From UBA4416 sp038327195 (GTDB lineage Bacteria > Bacteroidota > Bacteroidia > B-17B0 > Aurantibacillaceae), in NCBI GenBank assembly GCA_038327195.1, contig JBBQKU010000006.1, positions 1 to 64,000 of the forward strand: a stretch of DNA of 64,000 nt, given 5' to 3'. The stretch's first letter is position 1, and every line of letters starts with the position of its first letter. Of this stretch, positions 9,224-18,651 are shown piece by piece. The notes under the pieces were generated by a model, which saw nothing but the letters and a program-made list of their open reading frames with translations, had not been told where the DNA came from and did no database searches. The position numbers and the translations under genes are program-made.

Positions 9224-12200
9224 ATGTTTTTAGAAATACTTCGTTTCGAATTAAAATATGCTTTAAAAAAACCATCAACATATGTGTTTTTTAGCATCTA
9301 TTTTGTTTTTTATTTATTCTTATCATTGGTTGCTTCAGGCTTTATTCCTTTAGGCTCAAGCGATAGTAATACTTATATTAATAGTGCAGGAGCAAACGCG
9401 AGTTTGTATTTGGTTTTTAACCAAAACATTTTAGCGCTTATTCATAACATGATGATTATTGCAATAATGGCTACTGCTATTCAGCGCGATTTCGAATTTA
9501 ATTCACACTCTTTGTTTTTTACAAAACCAATTTCAAAAGCTTCATATTTTTTCGGAAGGTATTTTGGCGTATTGTTAGTTGCAATTTTTGTTTTTAGCGG
9601 CCAATTTTTTGGATTATTATTTGGGAGTATAATTGGGCATAATGAGCCATCAATTGGACCAATCCATATTTATAATTACCTACAACCATTTTTATATTTT
9701 GTTTTGCCAAACACTATTTTATTTGGAACCATTTATTTTTCATTAACTACATTTCTAAGAAATACGACTATTGCTTATTTATTTACTGTAATTTTCTTTT
9801 TGTTTGATTTAGCTGCCAATTCAGTGTTGTCAGATATTGATTATCAATCATTAGCAGCCATGTTAGATCCTTATGGAAGTAAAGCATTGCAAAAAATTAC
9901 TCAATACTGGACGCCGTCTGAGCAAAACGAAAGATTATTGTCTTTAACAGAAGAATTACTTTACAATCGTTTAGTTTGGCTTGGATTAGCAATTGTGATT
10001 ATGTGGTTCAGCTATGTGAAATTTAATTTTTCACAGTTTTTAAATCCCGCTAAACTATTTTCTTTTAAGAAAAAAGAAGAAAGTTTATCACCCCAAACAC
10101 AAGCTATACAGCATTTATCAGAATTACCTAAAGTAACAATAAGCTCCAACGGAAAAGCGTTTTGGAATCAATTATTATTTATCGCTAGTTTCGAATATAA
10201 AAATATTATTAAAAGTTATTTTTTCATCATCATGTTGTTGCTAGGCGGTGTATTAGCCTATATAACAAGCAGTTTTAGTTCTTTGATTTTTGGAACAGAA
10301 GTTTATCCAGTAACATATAATATTGTAGCACAAGTTGGAAGCATGTTTCAATTTATGCTTTCCATCCTAATTATTTTTTATTCTGGAAATTTAGTGTTTA
10401 ACGAAAAACAATTTAAGGTGGATGAGTTAGTTGGAGCATCACCTGTTAAATCTTCAACCTTAGTAATTGGAAAATACTTAGGATTAGTTGGCTCTGTTGC
10501 TTTAGGATTATTGGGTGCAATTATTACGGGAGTTGTTATTCAATCGATGAAAGGTTATTATAAATTTGAATTTGACCAATATTTTATAAGTATTTATGCG
10601 CGAACTTTTATTAGTTTATCGTTAGTAGCAGCTTTATGTTTCATTATACAATTTATGGTTAGTAATAAATATGTAGGATTTGTTATTTCATTTATTGTTG
10701 CTTTTTTAATGCGAATAATTTTCAGTCAAATGAAAATAGAAAACCCTCTTTTCATTTTTAATTCTAGCGGACCTATTTTGCCTTACAGTGATATGAATGG
10801 CTTTGGACACACAACCGCGATTTTTTATCTTTTCAAACTTTACTGGTTCGCTATTCTTGTTTTATTATTCATTGTATCGATTCGTTTTTATTTAAGAGGA
10901 AAAGAAAAAGGAATGAAAGCGAGATTTAATTTTTCTCGATATGATTCTAATAAGCAATTTAGAATAGTGGCAATTGTTTCTGGTTTGTTTTTTATGGGAA
11001 TTGGAGGAGTTATTTTCTATAACATTAAAGTGTTAAATAAAATGACTTCAAGCAAAGAATTAGAAATATTGCAATCCAGTTTTGAAAAAAAGTATAAACA
11101 TTTTCAAAAAACAAAACAGCCACGCATTATTTCAAGTTATGTTGAGGTTGATTTGTTTCCAAATGAATTAGGCGCAAAATTTAAAGGATTCTATTTTTTA
11201 AAAAACAAACATTCTGTGGCTATAGATACTTTAATTGTCAATTATAATAATAATGTTGAAATTAAATCAATGACATTATCAGTCACTAATAAAGAAATTA
11301 TTAATGATAAAGATTATTTTTTTAACGTTTATAAATTAGAAAAATCATTACAACCAGGCGATTCAATTAAGTTAGATTATGTGATTGATTATTTTCAGAA
11401 GGGCTGGTTTAGCAATGATCAAAAATCAGATATTGTTCAAAACGGAACATTTATTAATAATAGTTTATTACCATCAATTGGTTATAATGAAGGTTTTGAA
11501 TTAGGAGAAAACGAAGCTCGAAAGAAGTTTAATTTAAAGGCAAAGCCTCGTGCAGCTAACATTAACGATACAGCATCTTATGCAAATACATATATTAGTA
11601 AAGATGCAGATTGGATTAATTTTGAGTGCATTGTAAGCACTGTTCCAGATCAAATTGCAGTTGCTCCTGGCTATTTAATTAAAGAATATAGAAAAGATAA
11701 TCGTCGATATTTCCATTATAAAATGGATTGTCCAATTTTAAATTTCTATTCTTTTTTATCTGCTCGTTATGAAGTAAAGAAAGACAAATATAATGGCGTT
11801 GCTATAGAAATTTATTATAATAAAGGACACGAATATAATATTGATAGAATGATTAATTCAATCAAAAAATCTTTAGCGTATTATGAAAAAAGTTTTAGTC
11901 CATATCAACATCGTCAAGTTCGTATTTTAGAATTTCCACGTTATGCGAGTTTTGCGCAATCTTTTCCTAATACAATTCCGTATTCGGAAAGCATTGGATT
12001 TATAGCTCATGTTGACGAAAAAGACCCACTAAGTATTGACTATCCGTTTTATGTTACGGCACACGAAGTTGGCCATCAATGGTGGGCGCATCAAGTTATA
12101 GGAGCAGATGTTCAAGGGTCTACTTTAATGAGTGAGTCTTTAGCAGAATACAGCGCCATGATGGTTATGGAACATGAATATGGGAAAGAAGCGATGCATA

Positions 12201-12901
12201 AATTTTTAAAGGATGCGCTTAATAAATATTTAATAGGTAGAGCAACGGAGAAGAAAAAAGAATTGCCAATTATGTTAGCCGAAAATCAGCAATATATTCA
12301 TTACAATAAAGGATGTTTATTAATGTATGCTTTAAAAGATTATATAGGTGAAGATTCTGTAAACTCAGCTTTAAAAAGATATATCAAAAAAGTTGGCTTT
12401 CAAAGTGCGCCATATACAACTGCTAAGGAGTTTGTTGCAAATATGAAATTATCTACCCCGGATAGTTTACAATATGTTATTAAAGATTTGTTTGAAGACA
12501 TAACCGTTTACGAAAATTATGTGAAGGATCTAAAATCGGTGAAACAAGCTGATGGAAAATACAAAGTAACATTAACAGTTGGTTCTTCTAAATTTAAAGC
12601 GGATAGTCTAGGCAAAAGCAAAGCTATTCCCGTAAACGATTGGATGGATATTGGAATATTTACTCAACAAGAGATTAAAGGAAAAATGGTAGACAAAGAG
12701 TTACTGTTTAAAAAAGTAAAGATGGACAAGGCTATAAAAACATTTGAATTTATTGTTGATAAGGAACCAAAATCTGCCGGCTTAGATCCTTACAATAAAT
12801 TAATTGACAGAAGCCCAGATAATAATCGATGTAAATTTGGCACTAAACCAAAACCGGTTGATTTATCAGCAAGCAGTAGTAATGTGAGCATTTCACTTTA
12901 A
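9224..12901 (+). CDS. ABC transporter permease fused to M1-family aminopeptidase domain
   Basis: The 1225-residue protein has an N-terminal half with about twelve hydrophobic segments in two blocks (residues 15-270 and 320-560, ABC-2-like permease) and a further segment near 590. An extracytoplasmic C-terminal half carries a gluzincin centre: HEVGHQWW at 947-954 with a downstream SESLAEY glutamate. M1-like peptidases use HExxH plus a distal Glu to bind zinc. Such fusions are known in Bacteroidota, but the role (peptide export, trimming or sensing) is not established. The spacing from HExxH to the second glutamate is 19 residues rather than the usual 18, a minor deviation. The stop codon overlaps the convergent neighbour's stop in a shared TTAA. 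Confidence 0.9.
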   Translation: MFLEILRFELKYALKKPSTYVFFSIYFVFYLFLSLVASGFIPLGSSDSNTYINSAGANASLYLVFNQNILALIHNMMIIAIMATAIQRDFEFNSHSLFFTKPISKASYFFGRYFGVLLVAIFVFSGQFFGLLFGSIIGHNEPSIGPIHIYNYLQPFLYFVLPNTILFGTIYFSLTTFLRNTTIAYLFTVIFFLFDLAANSVLSDIDYQSLAAMLDPYGSKALQKITQYWTPSEQNERLLSLTEELLYNRLVWLGLAIVIMWFSYVKFNFSQFLNPAKLFSFKKKEESLSPQTQAIQHLSELPKVTISSNGKAFWNQLLFIASFEYKNIIKSYFFIIMLLLGGVLAYITSSFSSLIFGTEVYPVTYNIVAQVGSMFQFMLSILIIFYSGNLVFNEKQFKVDELVGASPVKSSTLVIGKYLGLVGSVALGLLGAIITGVVIQSMKGYYKFEFDQYFISIYARTFISLSLVAALCFIIQFMVSNKYVGFVISFIVAFLMRIIFSQMKIENPLFIFNSSGPILPYSDMNGFGHTTAIFYLFKLYWFAILVLLFIVSIRFYLRGKEKGMKARFNFSRYDSNKQFRIVAIVSGLFFMGIGGVIFYNIKVLNKMTSSKELEILQSSFEKKYKHFQKTKQPRIISSYVEVDLFPNELGAKFKGFYFLKNKHSVAIDTLIVNYNNNVEIKSMTLSVTNKEIINDKDYFFNVYKLEKSLQPGDSIKLDYVIDYFQKGWFSNDQKSDIVQNGTFINNSLLPSIGYNEGFELGENEARKKFNLKAKPRAANINDTASYANTYISKDADWINFECIVSTVPDQIAVAPGYLIKEYRKDNRRYFHYKMDCPILNFYSFLSARYEVKKDKYNGVAIEIYYNKGHEYNIDRMINSIKKSLAYYEKSFSPYQHRQVRILEFPRYASFAQSFPNTIPYSESIGFIAHVDEKDPLSIDYPFYVTAHEVGHQWWAHQVIGADVQGSTLMSESLAEYSAMMVMEHEYGKEAMHKFLKDALNKYLIGRATEKKKELPIMLAENQQYIHYNKGCLLMYALKDYIGEDSVNSALKRYIKKVGFQSAPYTTAKEFVANMKLSTPDSLQYVIKDLFEDITVYENYVKDLKSVKQADGKYKVTLTVGSSKFKADSLGKSKAIPVNDWMDIGIFTQQEIKGKMVDKELLFKKVKMDKAIKTFEFIVDKEPKSAGLDPYNKLIDRSPDNNRCKFGTKPKPVDLSASSSNVSISL

Positions 12902-13572
12902 AAAAAGTTAAGTCCTAATGTTATTGAATGGACAATTTTTTTTGAGTCTTGTATTTTATTTTGAGCTGTTGTTGAAACGCTATATATTATTTCGGGAGAA
13001 AAACTAACGCCATGAAATTCATATTTGATTCCGTATCCAATTAACAATCCCATAGTAATTTCGTTTTCGAAACCTTTGTTAATGTAGCCATTGTCATATT
13101 TTTTTAAGCCTATTTTTGGCCCAATTAATAGATACGGTTGTTTACTTGTTAAGTAGCAACTCATATCTCTTGCAATACATATAGTGCCGTTTTTATTTGG
13201 TGATTTTAAGGCAATGGCAAAACTTTGTGACACACTTAAATCAAACGAGGTTGCAAATGTTTTTTCGGTTTGTTTTAAAAAAATATTTGAAAAATTTCCT
13301 TCGAGTTTTGGTTTATAAACCACGCCATCATTTAAAGGCATCCAAAGAAAAATGCCAATTCCAAAACCGTATTGTAGTTCAGAAATACTGGCGTTATTAA
13401 CAAAATCTTGTTCTTGATTCAAAAGGTTTTTCCCTCGCATAGGATTAAAACTCATACTTGAATATAAGGAATGTGAAAAACCAAAATCAAAATTATTAAA
13501 TCCGGTATTATCATTTTGACCAATCAAATTGGTGCTAATAAAAACTGGTAAAATATAGTTTTGAAACTTCAT
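12898..13572 (-). CDS. PorT-family-like outer-membrane beta-barrel protein
   Basis: The 224-residue protein has a short signal-peptide-like N terminus and alternating beta strands (YGFGIGIFLWMP, FATSFDLSVSQSFAIAL, YLLIGPKIGLKKY, TMGLLIGYGIKYEF, VHSITLGLNFF). The last strand ends in phenylalanine, as in outer-membrane barrels. The pattern fits small eight-stranded PorT/OMP_b-brl barrels. No functional motif is visible. It converges on the ABC permease/peptidase gene with overlapping stop codons. The start is ATG 13572. Confidence 0.6.
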   Translation of the reverse strand: MKFQNYILPVFISTNLIGQNDNTGFNNFDFGFSHSLYSSMSFNPMRGKNLLNQEQDFVNNASISELQYGFGIGIFLWMPLNDGVVYKPKLEGNFSNIFLKQTEKTFATSFDLSVSQSFAIALKSPNKNGTICIARDMSCYLTSKQPYLLIGPKIGLKKYDNGYINKGFENEITMGLLIGYGIKYEFHGVSFSPEIIYSVSTTAQNKIQDSKKIVHSITLGLNFF

Positions 13573-13741
13573 ATAGTTTCATAACGTAAAGGTTAAAAAA
13601 AGTTACAGAACTTTTTATCGTTTCGGGGTTAAGTGTAGAACAACTTTTGAAATCAAAAGGCTTTAGGCATATAAACGTTTATTAGCCAAAAAAAGTACCC
13701 TTTTGCGAAGACACCGTTATCTTTCGCTAACGACACTCAGT
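13573..13741. other. Intergenic segment beside an accessory gene pair
   Basis: This 169-bp stretch without a gene contains CTTTTTATCG..., GTTATCTTTCGCTAACG and short inverted pieces (CGTTAT/GCTAACG). I see no ORF, promoter match or clean terminator. Together with 14609-14829 it brackets the RDD gene and may be a cassette boundary. Confidence 0.35.
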
Positions 13742-14608
13742 TTAATTTTCCATTTTTGTTTCTCGTATATTTAATTTTGCACCATGTTTGTATACGAATT
13801 GCATGCGCCCAGTAAATGGTTTTTCTGTAGAAATAGTAAATAATTGGTAACAAAAATTCTTCATGTTTTCGTACTCTTCATCGTCTAATTCATAATCTTC
13901 TTTTAAGTTGAAAATTGCTGAAATATACATTTTATTATTAGTTGATGTCTTGTTATATATTCTTATGTCAGCTGACATGTATGTATGTAAACTATCATTA
14001 AATCTTTTGTTTAATGAGTCGGTTAATGATTTATTATAAAAAGCCTCATCAATTTTTTCTGAAGTTTGAACATTGTTTTTTGATAAATTAATAATTGGCA
14101 GTAAGATTACAAATAAGAAGCCGTAAGCAATAATAATTGCTAAAAATAATTTTGGGAAATTGAGTTTTGGCCTACCTTTTTCTTTGTCAAAATATACGAC
14201 TTCGGTTCCTGCAACTTTATCACCTAGCCTTCTACTAGGATTAATAAGTACCATTATAACTTCAACTGGCCATATTATTATAAATAAGTTACGGACTAAA
14301 CATTTTAATGGGTCAGCAACTAATTTAGTTTTTCTGTCTATTACTTCGTGACCCAATATGCGTTTAGCAATGCTTCTTCCATTTATACAATCTTTGCAAA
14401 TATAAATCGCCATAGCAAAAATCATAAAATAGATTGCATTACCATAGTCAATTGAATTATGATTAGTGTAATGAGATATTTCAAAAGAACCAGATAATTT
14501 ACCTAACATAATTGGTAAAGTAATAATCATTACAATAATTGAGATAATAACATGGTCTATTGCCATTGATGCAATTCGCAAGCCTCTGCTAATTTTTTTT
14601 TGGTTCAT
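13742..14608 (-). CDS. RDD-family membrane protein
   Basis: The 288-residue protein opens with SRGLRIASMAIDHVIISIIV, the RDD-type first membrane segment (here R..S..ID instead of R-D-D). Membrane segments follow at about 60-75 and 150-175. GRSIAKRILGHEVIDRKT is the characteristic RDD 'GKRILGLRVVD' block, and LVRNLFIIIWPVEVIMVLINPSRRLGDKVAGTEVV is its usual continuation. The C-terminal 110 residues are soluble and extracytoplasmic or cytoplasmic, of unknown function. RDD proteins are often of unknown role; some are implicated in transport. Its upstream leader shares an AACTATAATT sequence with the adjacent nuclease gene. Confidence 0.8.
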   Translation of the reverse strand: MNQKKISRGLRIASMAIDHVIISIIVMIITLPIMLGKLSGSFEISHYTNHNSIDYGNAIYFMIFAMAIYICKDCINGRSIAKRILGHEVIDRKTKLVADPLKCLVRNLFIIIWPVEVIMVLINPSRRLGDKVAGTEVVYFDKEKGRPKLNFPKLFLAIIIAYGFLFVILLPIINLSKNNVQTSEKIDEAFYNKSLTDSLNKRFNDSLHTYMSADIRIYNKTSTNNKMYISAIFNLKEDYELDDEEYENMKNFCYQLFTISTEKPFTGRMQFVYKHGAKLNIRETKMEN

Positions 14609-14829
14609 GTTTTGTGTCTAAATTATAGTTGTCGTTTTAGTTTCTTGACTTGTGGTATTTATCGTTTTCGTGATTTGCTTCGACCGTTTTGGAACGGTTG
14701 TCTACCGATATGTTTAAATAAAGATACAATGTTGCTAGGCAATTGCAAAGAAAAAAAATAAAATGTCTACCGCTTTTGCAATTGCTTTGATTTCTGCAAG
14801 GCCTAACCGTGTGTTATTGGCTACCTTTA
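14609..14829. repeat. Intergenic region with long imperfect hairpin and repeated 9-mer
   Basis: This 220-bp gap lies between the nuclease and RDD genes. It contains GCAATTGCAAAG and CTTTTGCAATTGC as an inverted repeat around a 20-odd-base A-rich loop (about 14730-14792), bordered outside by GTTGCTAGGC and GGCCTAAC. The 9-mer CGGTAGACA (minus strand) occurs twice, and CCGTTTTGGAACGG is a further palindrome. It does not end in a T-run, so it is not an ordinary terminator. It could be a recombination or cassette-end sequence; this is inference. Confidence 0.4.
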
Positions 14830-15618
14830 TTAATAAACTCTTATACCAAACTTTAATAGCTTTTTCGGTAAGTGGTCGTCGAGATTTGAAATATCACTAT
14901 CGTTAAGTTCAATTAATTTGAAATCATATTTTTTATAGATTTCTATTTTTGTTTTCTTTCGCTCGGCATATTTTGGGTCTTCTTCCATTCCCCAAAATTC
15001 AATATAAACGTTTTCTGTCGGAATGAAAAAGTCGGAATATAATTCTTCTTCTATTGGAAGTTTTCTTTCGTATGCGTGTGCCAGTTTATAATCATACAAA
15101 GCATTATCTATTATTACTTCAGCTCTTGAACGAACCATGTGTCCGTCTTTCGTCCTAAAAGTTGCCGGAAATTTGTCTCTAAAATTAGTTGTGGTAGTCT
15201 TTTCAATTGCTTTAACAATTGGTTCTACTATTGATTCAGCTGTATGAATTTGATTAGGTTCTTTTAAAGCATTTAAAAGATGTTTATTTGTCAAAATATT
15301 GTTTGGCCATAAAACATAATTTTTTCCTGATGTTTCGTGCTCAAATTGTTTTCCGTCAAAGACTTTACCAAGTGTTGTTATTGTCCAGCCAGCAAGATCT
15401 TTTTCTATCCAGCCAAGTTCAGAAAGAACAAGATTCATTCTTTGGCTTGAAACGTTAAAGTGTTCGCCGATAGCTGTCGGGTTTAAAAACTTTTTTGTGT
15501 CTTTCGAATACGTCAAGACTTGCTTGTCTGGAGTCTTGGAGTTTTTTTTCTTAAAACATTTTAAACAGAGTCCGCCATTATATTTCGTATACTCTTTACA
15601 TTCGATACATTCTGCCAT
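14830..15618 (-). CDS. Zinc-ribbon protein with PD-(D/E)XK nuclease-like C-terminal domain
   Basis: The 262-residue protein starts with a treble-clef or ribbon-like CxxC (C4, C7) and CxxC (C18, C21). A winged-helix-like middle follows (SQRMNLVLSELGWIEKDLAGWTITTLGK). The C-terminal 100 residues resemble restriction-endonuclease-fold enzymes: RSRAEVIIDNALYDY (conserved Glu helix), then DFFIP and VYIEFWG, giving an E...D...E-x-W/K-like active site, and a final FKLIELND strand. No methyltransferase or helicase partner is adjacent. It could be a repair or defence nuclease, but no specific family can be claimed. The start is ATG 15618. The gene lies in a block that looks accessory relative to the neighbouring tatC. 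Confidence 0.55.
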   Translation of the reverse strand: MAECIECKEYTKYNGGLCLKCFKKKNSKTPDKQVLTYSKDTKKFLNPTAIGEHFNVSSQRMNLVLSELGWIEKDLAGWTITTLGKVFDGKQFEHETSGKNYVLWPNNILTNKHLLNALKEPNQIHTAESIVEPIVKAIEKTTTTNFRDKFPATFRTKDGHMVRSRAEVIIDNALYDYKLAHAYERKLPIEEELYSDFFIPTENVYIEFWGMEEDPKYAERKKTKIEIYKKYDFKLIELNDSDISNLDDHLPKKLLKFGIRVY

Positions 15619-15657
15619 TTCAATTATAGTTTTGTCGTTGTCGTCAAAAAGTTGCCA

Positions 15658-16491
15658 TTATCTAGCAATTTCTTGCTTTTTCACAACGTAAGCACTCACA
15701 AAAATACTTATTTCATAAAGTAAATACATTGGAATAGCCACAACCATTTGTGAAGTAATATCAGGTGAAGGTGTGATTACGGCGGCTACAATTAAAATTA
15801 CTACGATAGCGTATTTACGATATTTACGCATAAATGTTGGCGTTAAAATTCCAATTTTAGAAAGTAAATAAACCATAATTGGCAATTCAAATACAATTCC
15901 AGAAACCAAAGTCATGGTTGAAATCAATGAAATGTAATCATCCAATGTGTTTTGTGTGTGCACAAAATTGCCATCTGATAATTGATAGTTTATTAAAAAA
16001 TTGTATGACATTGGGAATAAAACAAAATAACCAAATAATATACCGATGATAAAAAGTATAGATGCAATAATTACGAAAAGTTTGGCGGGTGCAGATTCTG
16101 TGTTTTTTAAGGCTGGTTTAATAAATTTCCAAAGCTCATAAATTATATAAGGAAACGCTAAAATAAGGCCACCCAAAATTGCAATCCACATATGGGTAAA
16201 AAATTGTTCTGAAGCTGCTAATGTTTGTAGTTGCATTGGCTTTATAGTCATGCACATCACATCTCCAGCACCTATTTTATGACCAATTGCACAAAAAGCT
16301 CTGTATGAAAAAAAATCCTGTTTTAAGGGACCAAATATTACGGTATCAAATAAAAAGTTGTTAAAGCAAAATAGAGTAACACCAAGCACAACAATAGCAA
16401 ACGCACTGCGCACTAAATGCCAACGTAGTGCATCTAAATGCTGCATAAACGACATTTGTAACGAAACTTCTTCTTGAGTATTATCTGCCAT
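15658..16491 (-). CDS. tatC: Sec-independent protein translocase TatC
   Basis: TatC is the multispanning inner-membrane receptor for twin-arginine signal peptides. The protein opens with MSFMQHLDALRWHLVRSAFA, the conserved N-terminal cytoplasmic motif (normally HLxELRxR). It has about six membrane segments and retains FPYIIYELWKFIKPALKNTES, YFVLFPMSYNFL and VITPSPDITSQMVVAIPMYLLYEISIF near the end. I start at the ATG at 16491 (277 residues); an upstream TTG at 16503 adds four residues only. No tatA is adjacent in this window. Confidence 0.95.
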   Translation of the reverse strand: MADNTQEEVSLQMSFMQHLDALRWHLVRSAFAIVVLGVTLFCFNNFLFDTVIFGPLKQDFFSYRAFCAIGHKIGAGDVMCMTIKPMQLQTLAASEQFFTHMWIAILGGLILAFPYIIYELWKFIKPALKNTESAPAKLFVIIASILFIIGILFGYFVLFPMSYNFLINYQLSDGNFVHTQNTLDDYISLISTMTLVSGIVFELPIMVYLLSKIGILTPTFMRKYRKYAIVVILIVAAVITPSPDITSQMVVAIPMYLLYEISIFVSAYVVKKQEIAR

Positions 16492-16550
16492 AATTCGTGG
16501 CAAATTTAATCATTATTGTGAGGTTTTAAAAATTAATAGAGTTGTTGATG

Positions 16551-18551
16551 TTATATCCTAATTCCTATAATTAATATATCATCAACTTGGTCTAAATCGC
16601 CTTTCCAGATTGTTAAGGCACTACTTAATGCAAGTTTTTGTTCTTTAATTGGTGCGTTTGCTATTGAAATAAGAAGCTCCTGTAATTGTTTGTATTTAAA
16701 CTTCTTTCCTTTTGGGCCACCAAATTGATCAGCAAAACCATCAGTTAATAAGTAAATCATTTCACCTTTTTGAATTGCAGTTTCTTTTAAAGTAAATGGA
16801 TTTACTTGGCCATTAAATCGACCTATTGGTTGTTTGTCAGGAGATATTTGATTGAATTGCCAAGAATTTTGAGAAACATCTGTATTAAGATTAGGTTGCG
16901 TTAAAATGTATAGTGGATTGTTAGCAGTGGCTATTTGTAATTTCATGTTTTCATAATCAACAACACAAATAACTCCATCCATTCCGTCACTTACATCATA
17001 ATCGCTTTGTGAAAACGTTTCCTGCATTAATATATTTACTTTATCAAAAATTAATGCGGGATTAGATAATTTAAATTCGTTTACTGCTCTGTTTAATGCA
17101 TTGCAAGCAACTATACTTACCATTGCGCCTGGCACTCCGTGGCCAGTACAATCACAAACTGCTATTACGGGATTATTATTTATAGTTTCTGTCCAATAAA
17201 AATCTCCAGCAACAATATCTTTCGGGCTATACAAAACAAAATTGTTTGGAAATAATGAATCCATTGTTTTGGCAGAGGGCAGCATGCTTCCTTGAATATA
17301 TTTGGCATAATGAATGGAGTCCATTACGTCTTTATTTTTTATTTCAATTATTTCTTTTTGCAGCTCTACTTCTGTTTTCTGAATTTCAATTTGAGTTACT
17401 AGTTTTTTTGTTCGTTGGTTGTATATGAATAAAAAAGCAAATGCTAAAACTACAAAGACTAAGCCCCCAATTAAAATTAAAGTGTTTGCTTTTTCCTTTT
17501 CTATTGACAAATCTTGTTCTGCAATTATTTTTTCTTTTTCTGTTATTTCAAGTTTGTGTTCAATGTCATTAATACTTTTAATTTTTTCTGCATTTAGCAA
17601 GGAATCTTCAATGGCCTTAATCCGTCTCAAAGTAAAAAAAGCAGCGGAATAATTTTTGTTGACTTCGCAGAGTTTTAACAATCCATTTAACACCTCTTTT
17701 TCTTCTACCAGTAAGTGATTCTCTATAGATAACCCTAACGCTACTTCAAAATTAGCTTGAGCTTCACTGTTGTTGTTTTGTTTTAAATAGCATTCAGCAA
17801 GAGTAGTCAATGCTGAAATTTCAGCATCTAGCATTTGATAATTATGAGCAATTATGATTGCTTTTTTAAAATGGATAATTGCTTCATTAATTAAATTTTG
17901 TTTAAAATATATTTCACCATAATTTATTTCAGTATAAAAACTTTTATTATCTTCTGGTAAATTTAAAAGTTTAATTTCTGCTAAGGCATTAAGAGCATCT
18001 GAATAATTGCCTTCATCACTATAATGATTTGATAAATTTTGCAGAATTGCTGACAACTCAGGTTTATCGTTTAATTCTATCAACAGTTTTTTCGCTTTAA
18101 TTAAGTAGTCTAGAGCTTCGTTTTTTTTGTTTATCCTTTTTAATGCTATTGATTTTAATGAATAACATTTTGCCAATCCTTTCTTTTCATTGTTTTTTTC
18201 AAATAAAATGATGGCTTGATTTAATTTTTCGATAGTAGTTTTTATGTCACCTTTGAGTAAAATATAACGGCATTCGCAATGAAGAGAATAGGCTAACTGA
18301 ACTTCTAAATTATTTTTTTTACTAATGGATTCGGCTTGTTCACAGTATCCGATAGAGGAATCTGGAATTGAGTAATATATACTACGAGCAATATCTATTA
18401 AGAGAATGGCTTTTTTTTCTTGATTTGTAGTTTTTGAAATCAATCTTTTTAAACTATCAAATTTTGCTTGTTGTGAGAATGCATGCTTACTCAAAATTAA
18501 ATTTGAGAATAAGAAAAGTAGAATTATTATTTTTAAATTGATTTTTAACAC
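16551..18551 (-). CDS. TPR-containing SpoIIE-type PP2C phosphatase
   Basis: The 666-residue protein has a signal peptide, about 300 residues of tetratricopeptide-like helices (repeated A..L..L pairs such as NEALDYLIKAKKLL and NEAIIHFKKAIIIA), a membrane segment near 355-375 and a coiled-coil linker. The C-terminal PP2C domain keeps the metal motifs DIVAGDFYWT, VCDCTGHGVPGAMVS, SDGMDGVICVV and LLTDGFADQFGG. The layout implies an extracytoplasmic TPR sensor driving a cytoplasmic phosphatase; this is inference from topology. GTG at 18551 is the likely start because no ATG precedes the signal peptide. It lies downstream of the SGNH hydrolase gene with a 100-bp gap. Confidence 0.88.
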   Translation of the reverse strand: MLKINLKIIILLFLFSNLILSKHAFSQQAKFDSLKRLISKTTNQEKKAILLIDIARSIYYSIPDSSIGYCEQAESISKKNNLEVQLAYSLHCECRYILLKGDIKTTIEKLNQAIILFEKNNEKKGLAKCYSLKSIALKRINKKNEALDYLIKAKKLLIELNDKPELSAILQNLSNHYSDEGNYSDALNALAEIKLLNLPEDNKSFYTEINYGEIYFKQNLINEAIIHFKKAIIIAHNYQMLDAEISALTTLAECYLKQNNNSEAQANFEVALGLSIENHLLVEEKEVLNGLLKLCEVNKNYSAAFFTLRRIKAIEDSLLNAEKIKSINDIEHKLEITEKEKIIAEQDLSIEKEKANTLILIGGLVFVVLAFAFLFIYNQRTKKLVTQIEIQKTEVELQKEIIEIKNKDVMDSIHYAKYIQGSMLPSAKTMDSLFPNNFVLYSPKDIVAGDFYWTETINNNPVIAVCDCTGHGVPGAMVSIVACNALNRAVNEFKLSNPALIFDKVNILMQETFSQSDYDVSDGMDGVICVVDYENMKLQIATANNPLYILTQPNLNTDVSQNSWQFNQISPDKQPIGRFNGQVNPFTLKETAIQKGEMIYLLTDGFADQFGGPKGKKFKYKQLQELLISIANAPIKEQKLALSSALTIWKGDLDQVDDILIIGIRI

Positions 18552-18651
18552 TTTTGCTAAAGTATGAAAAATAATAGTGTATGAAAAGTTATTCTTTCCA
18601 TCTAATTAGTTTATTCTTCTAATGAACAAAATTTAGCGATAAAAGTGTTAA

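Noticed and set aside
14700..14829. Integron attC site
   Set aside because: The inverted pieces GTT...AAC are in the opposite order to canonical R''-R' (RYYYAAC...GTTRRRY), and no integron integrase is in the window.
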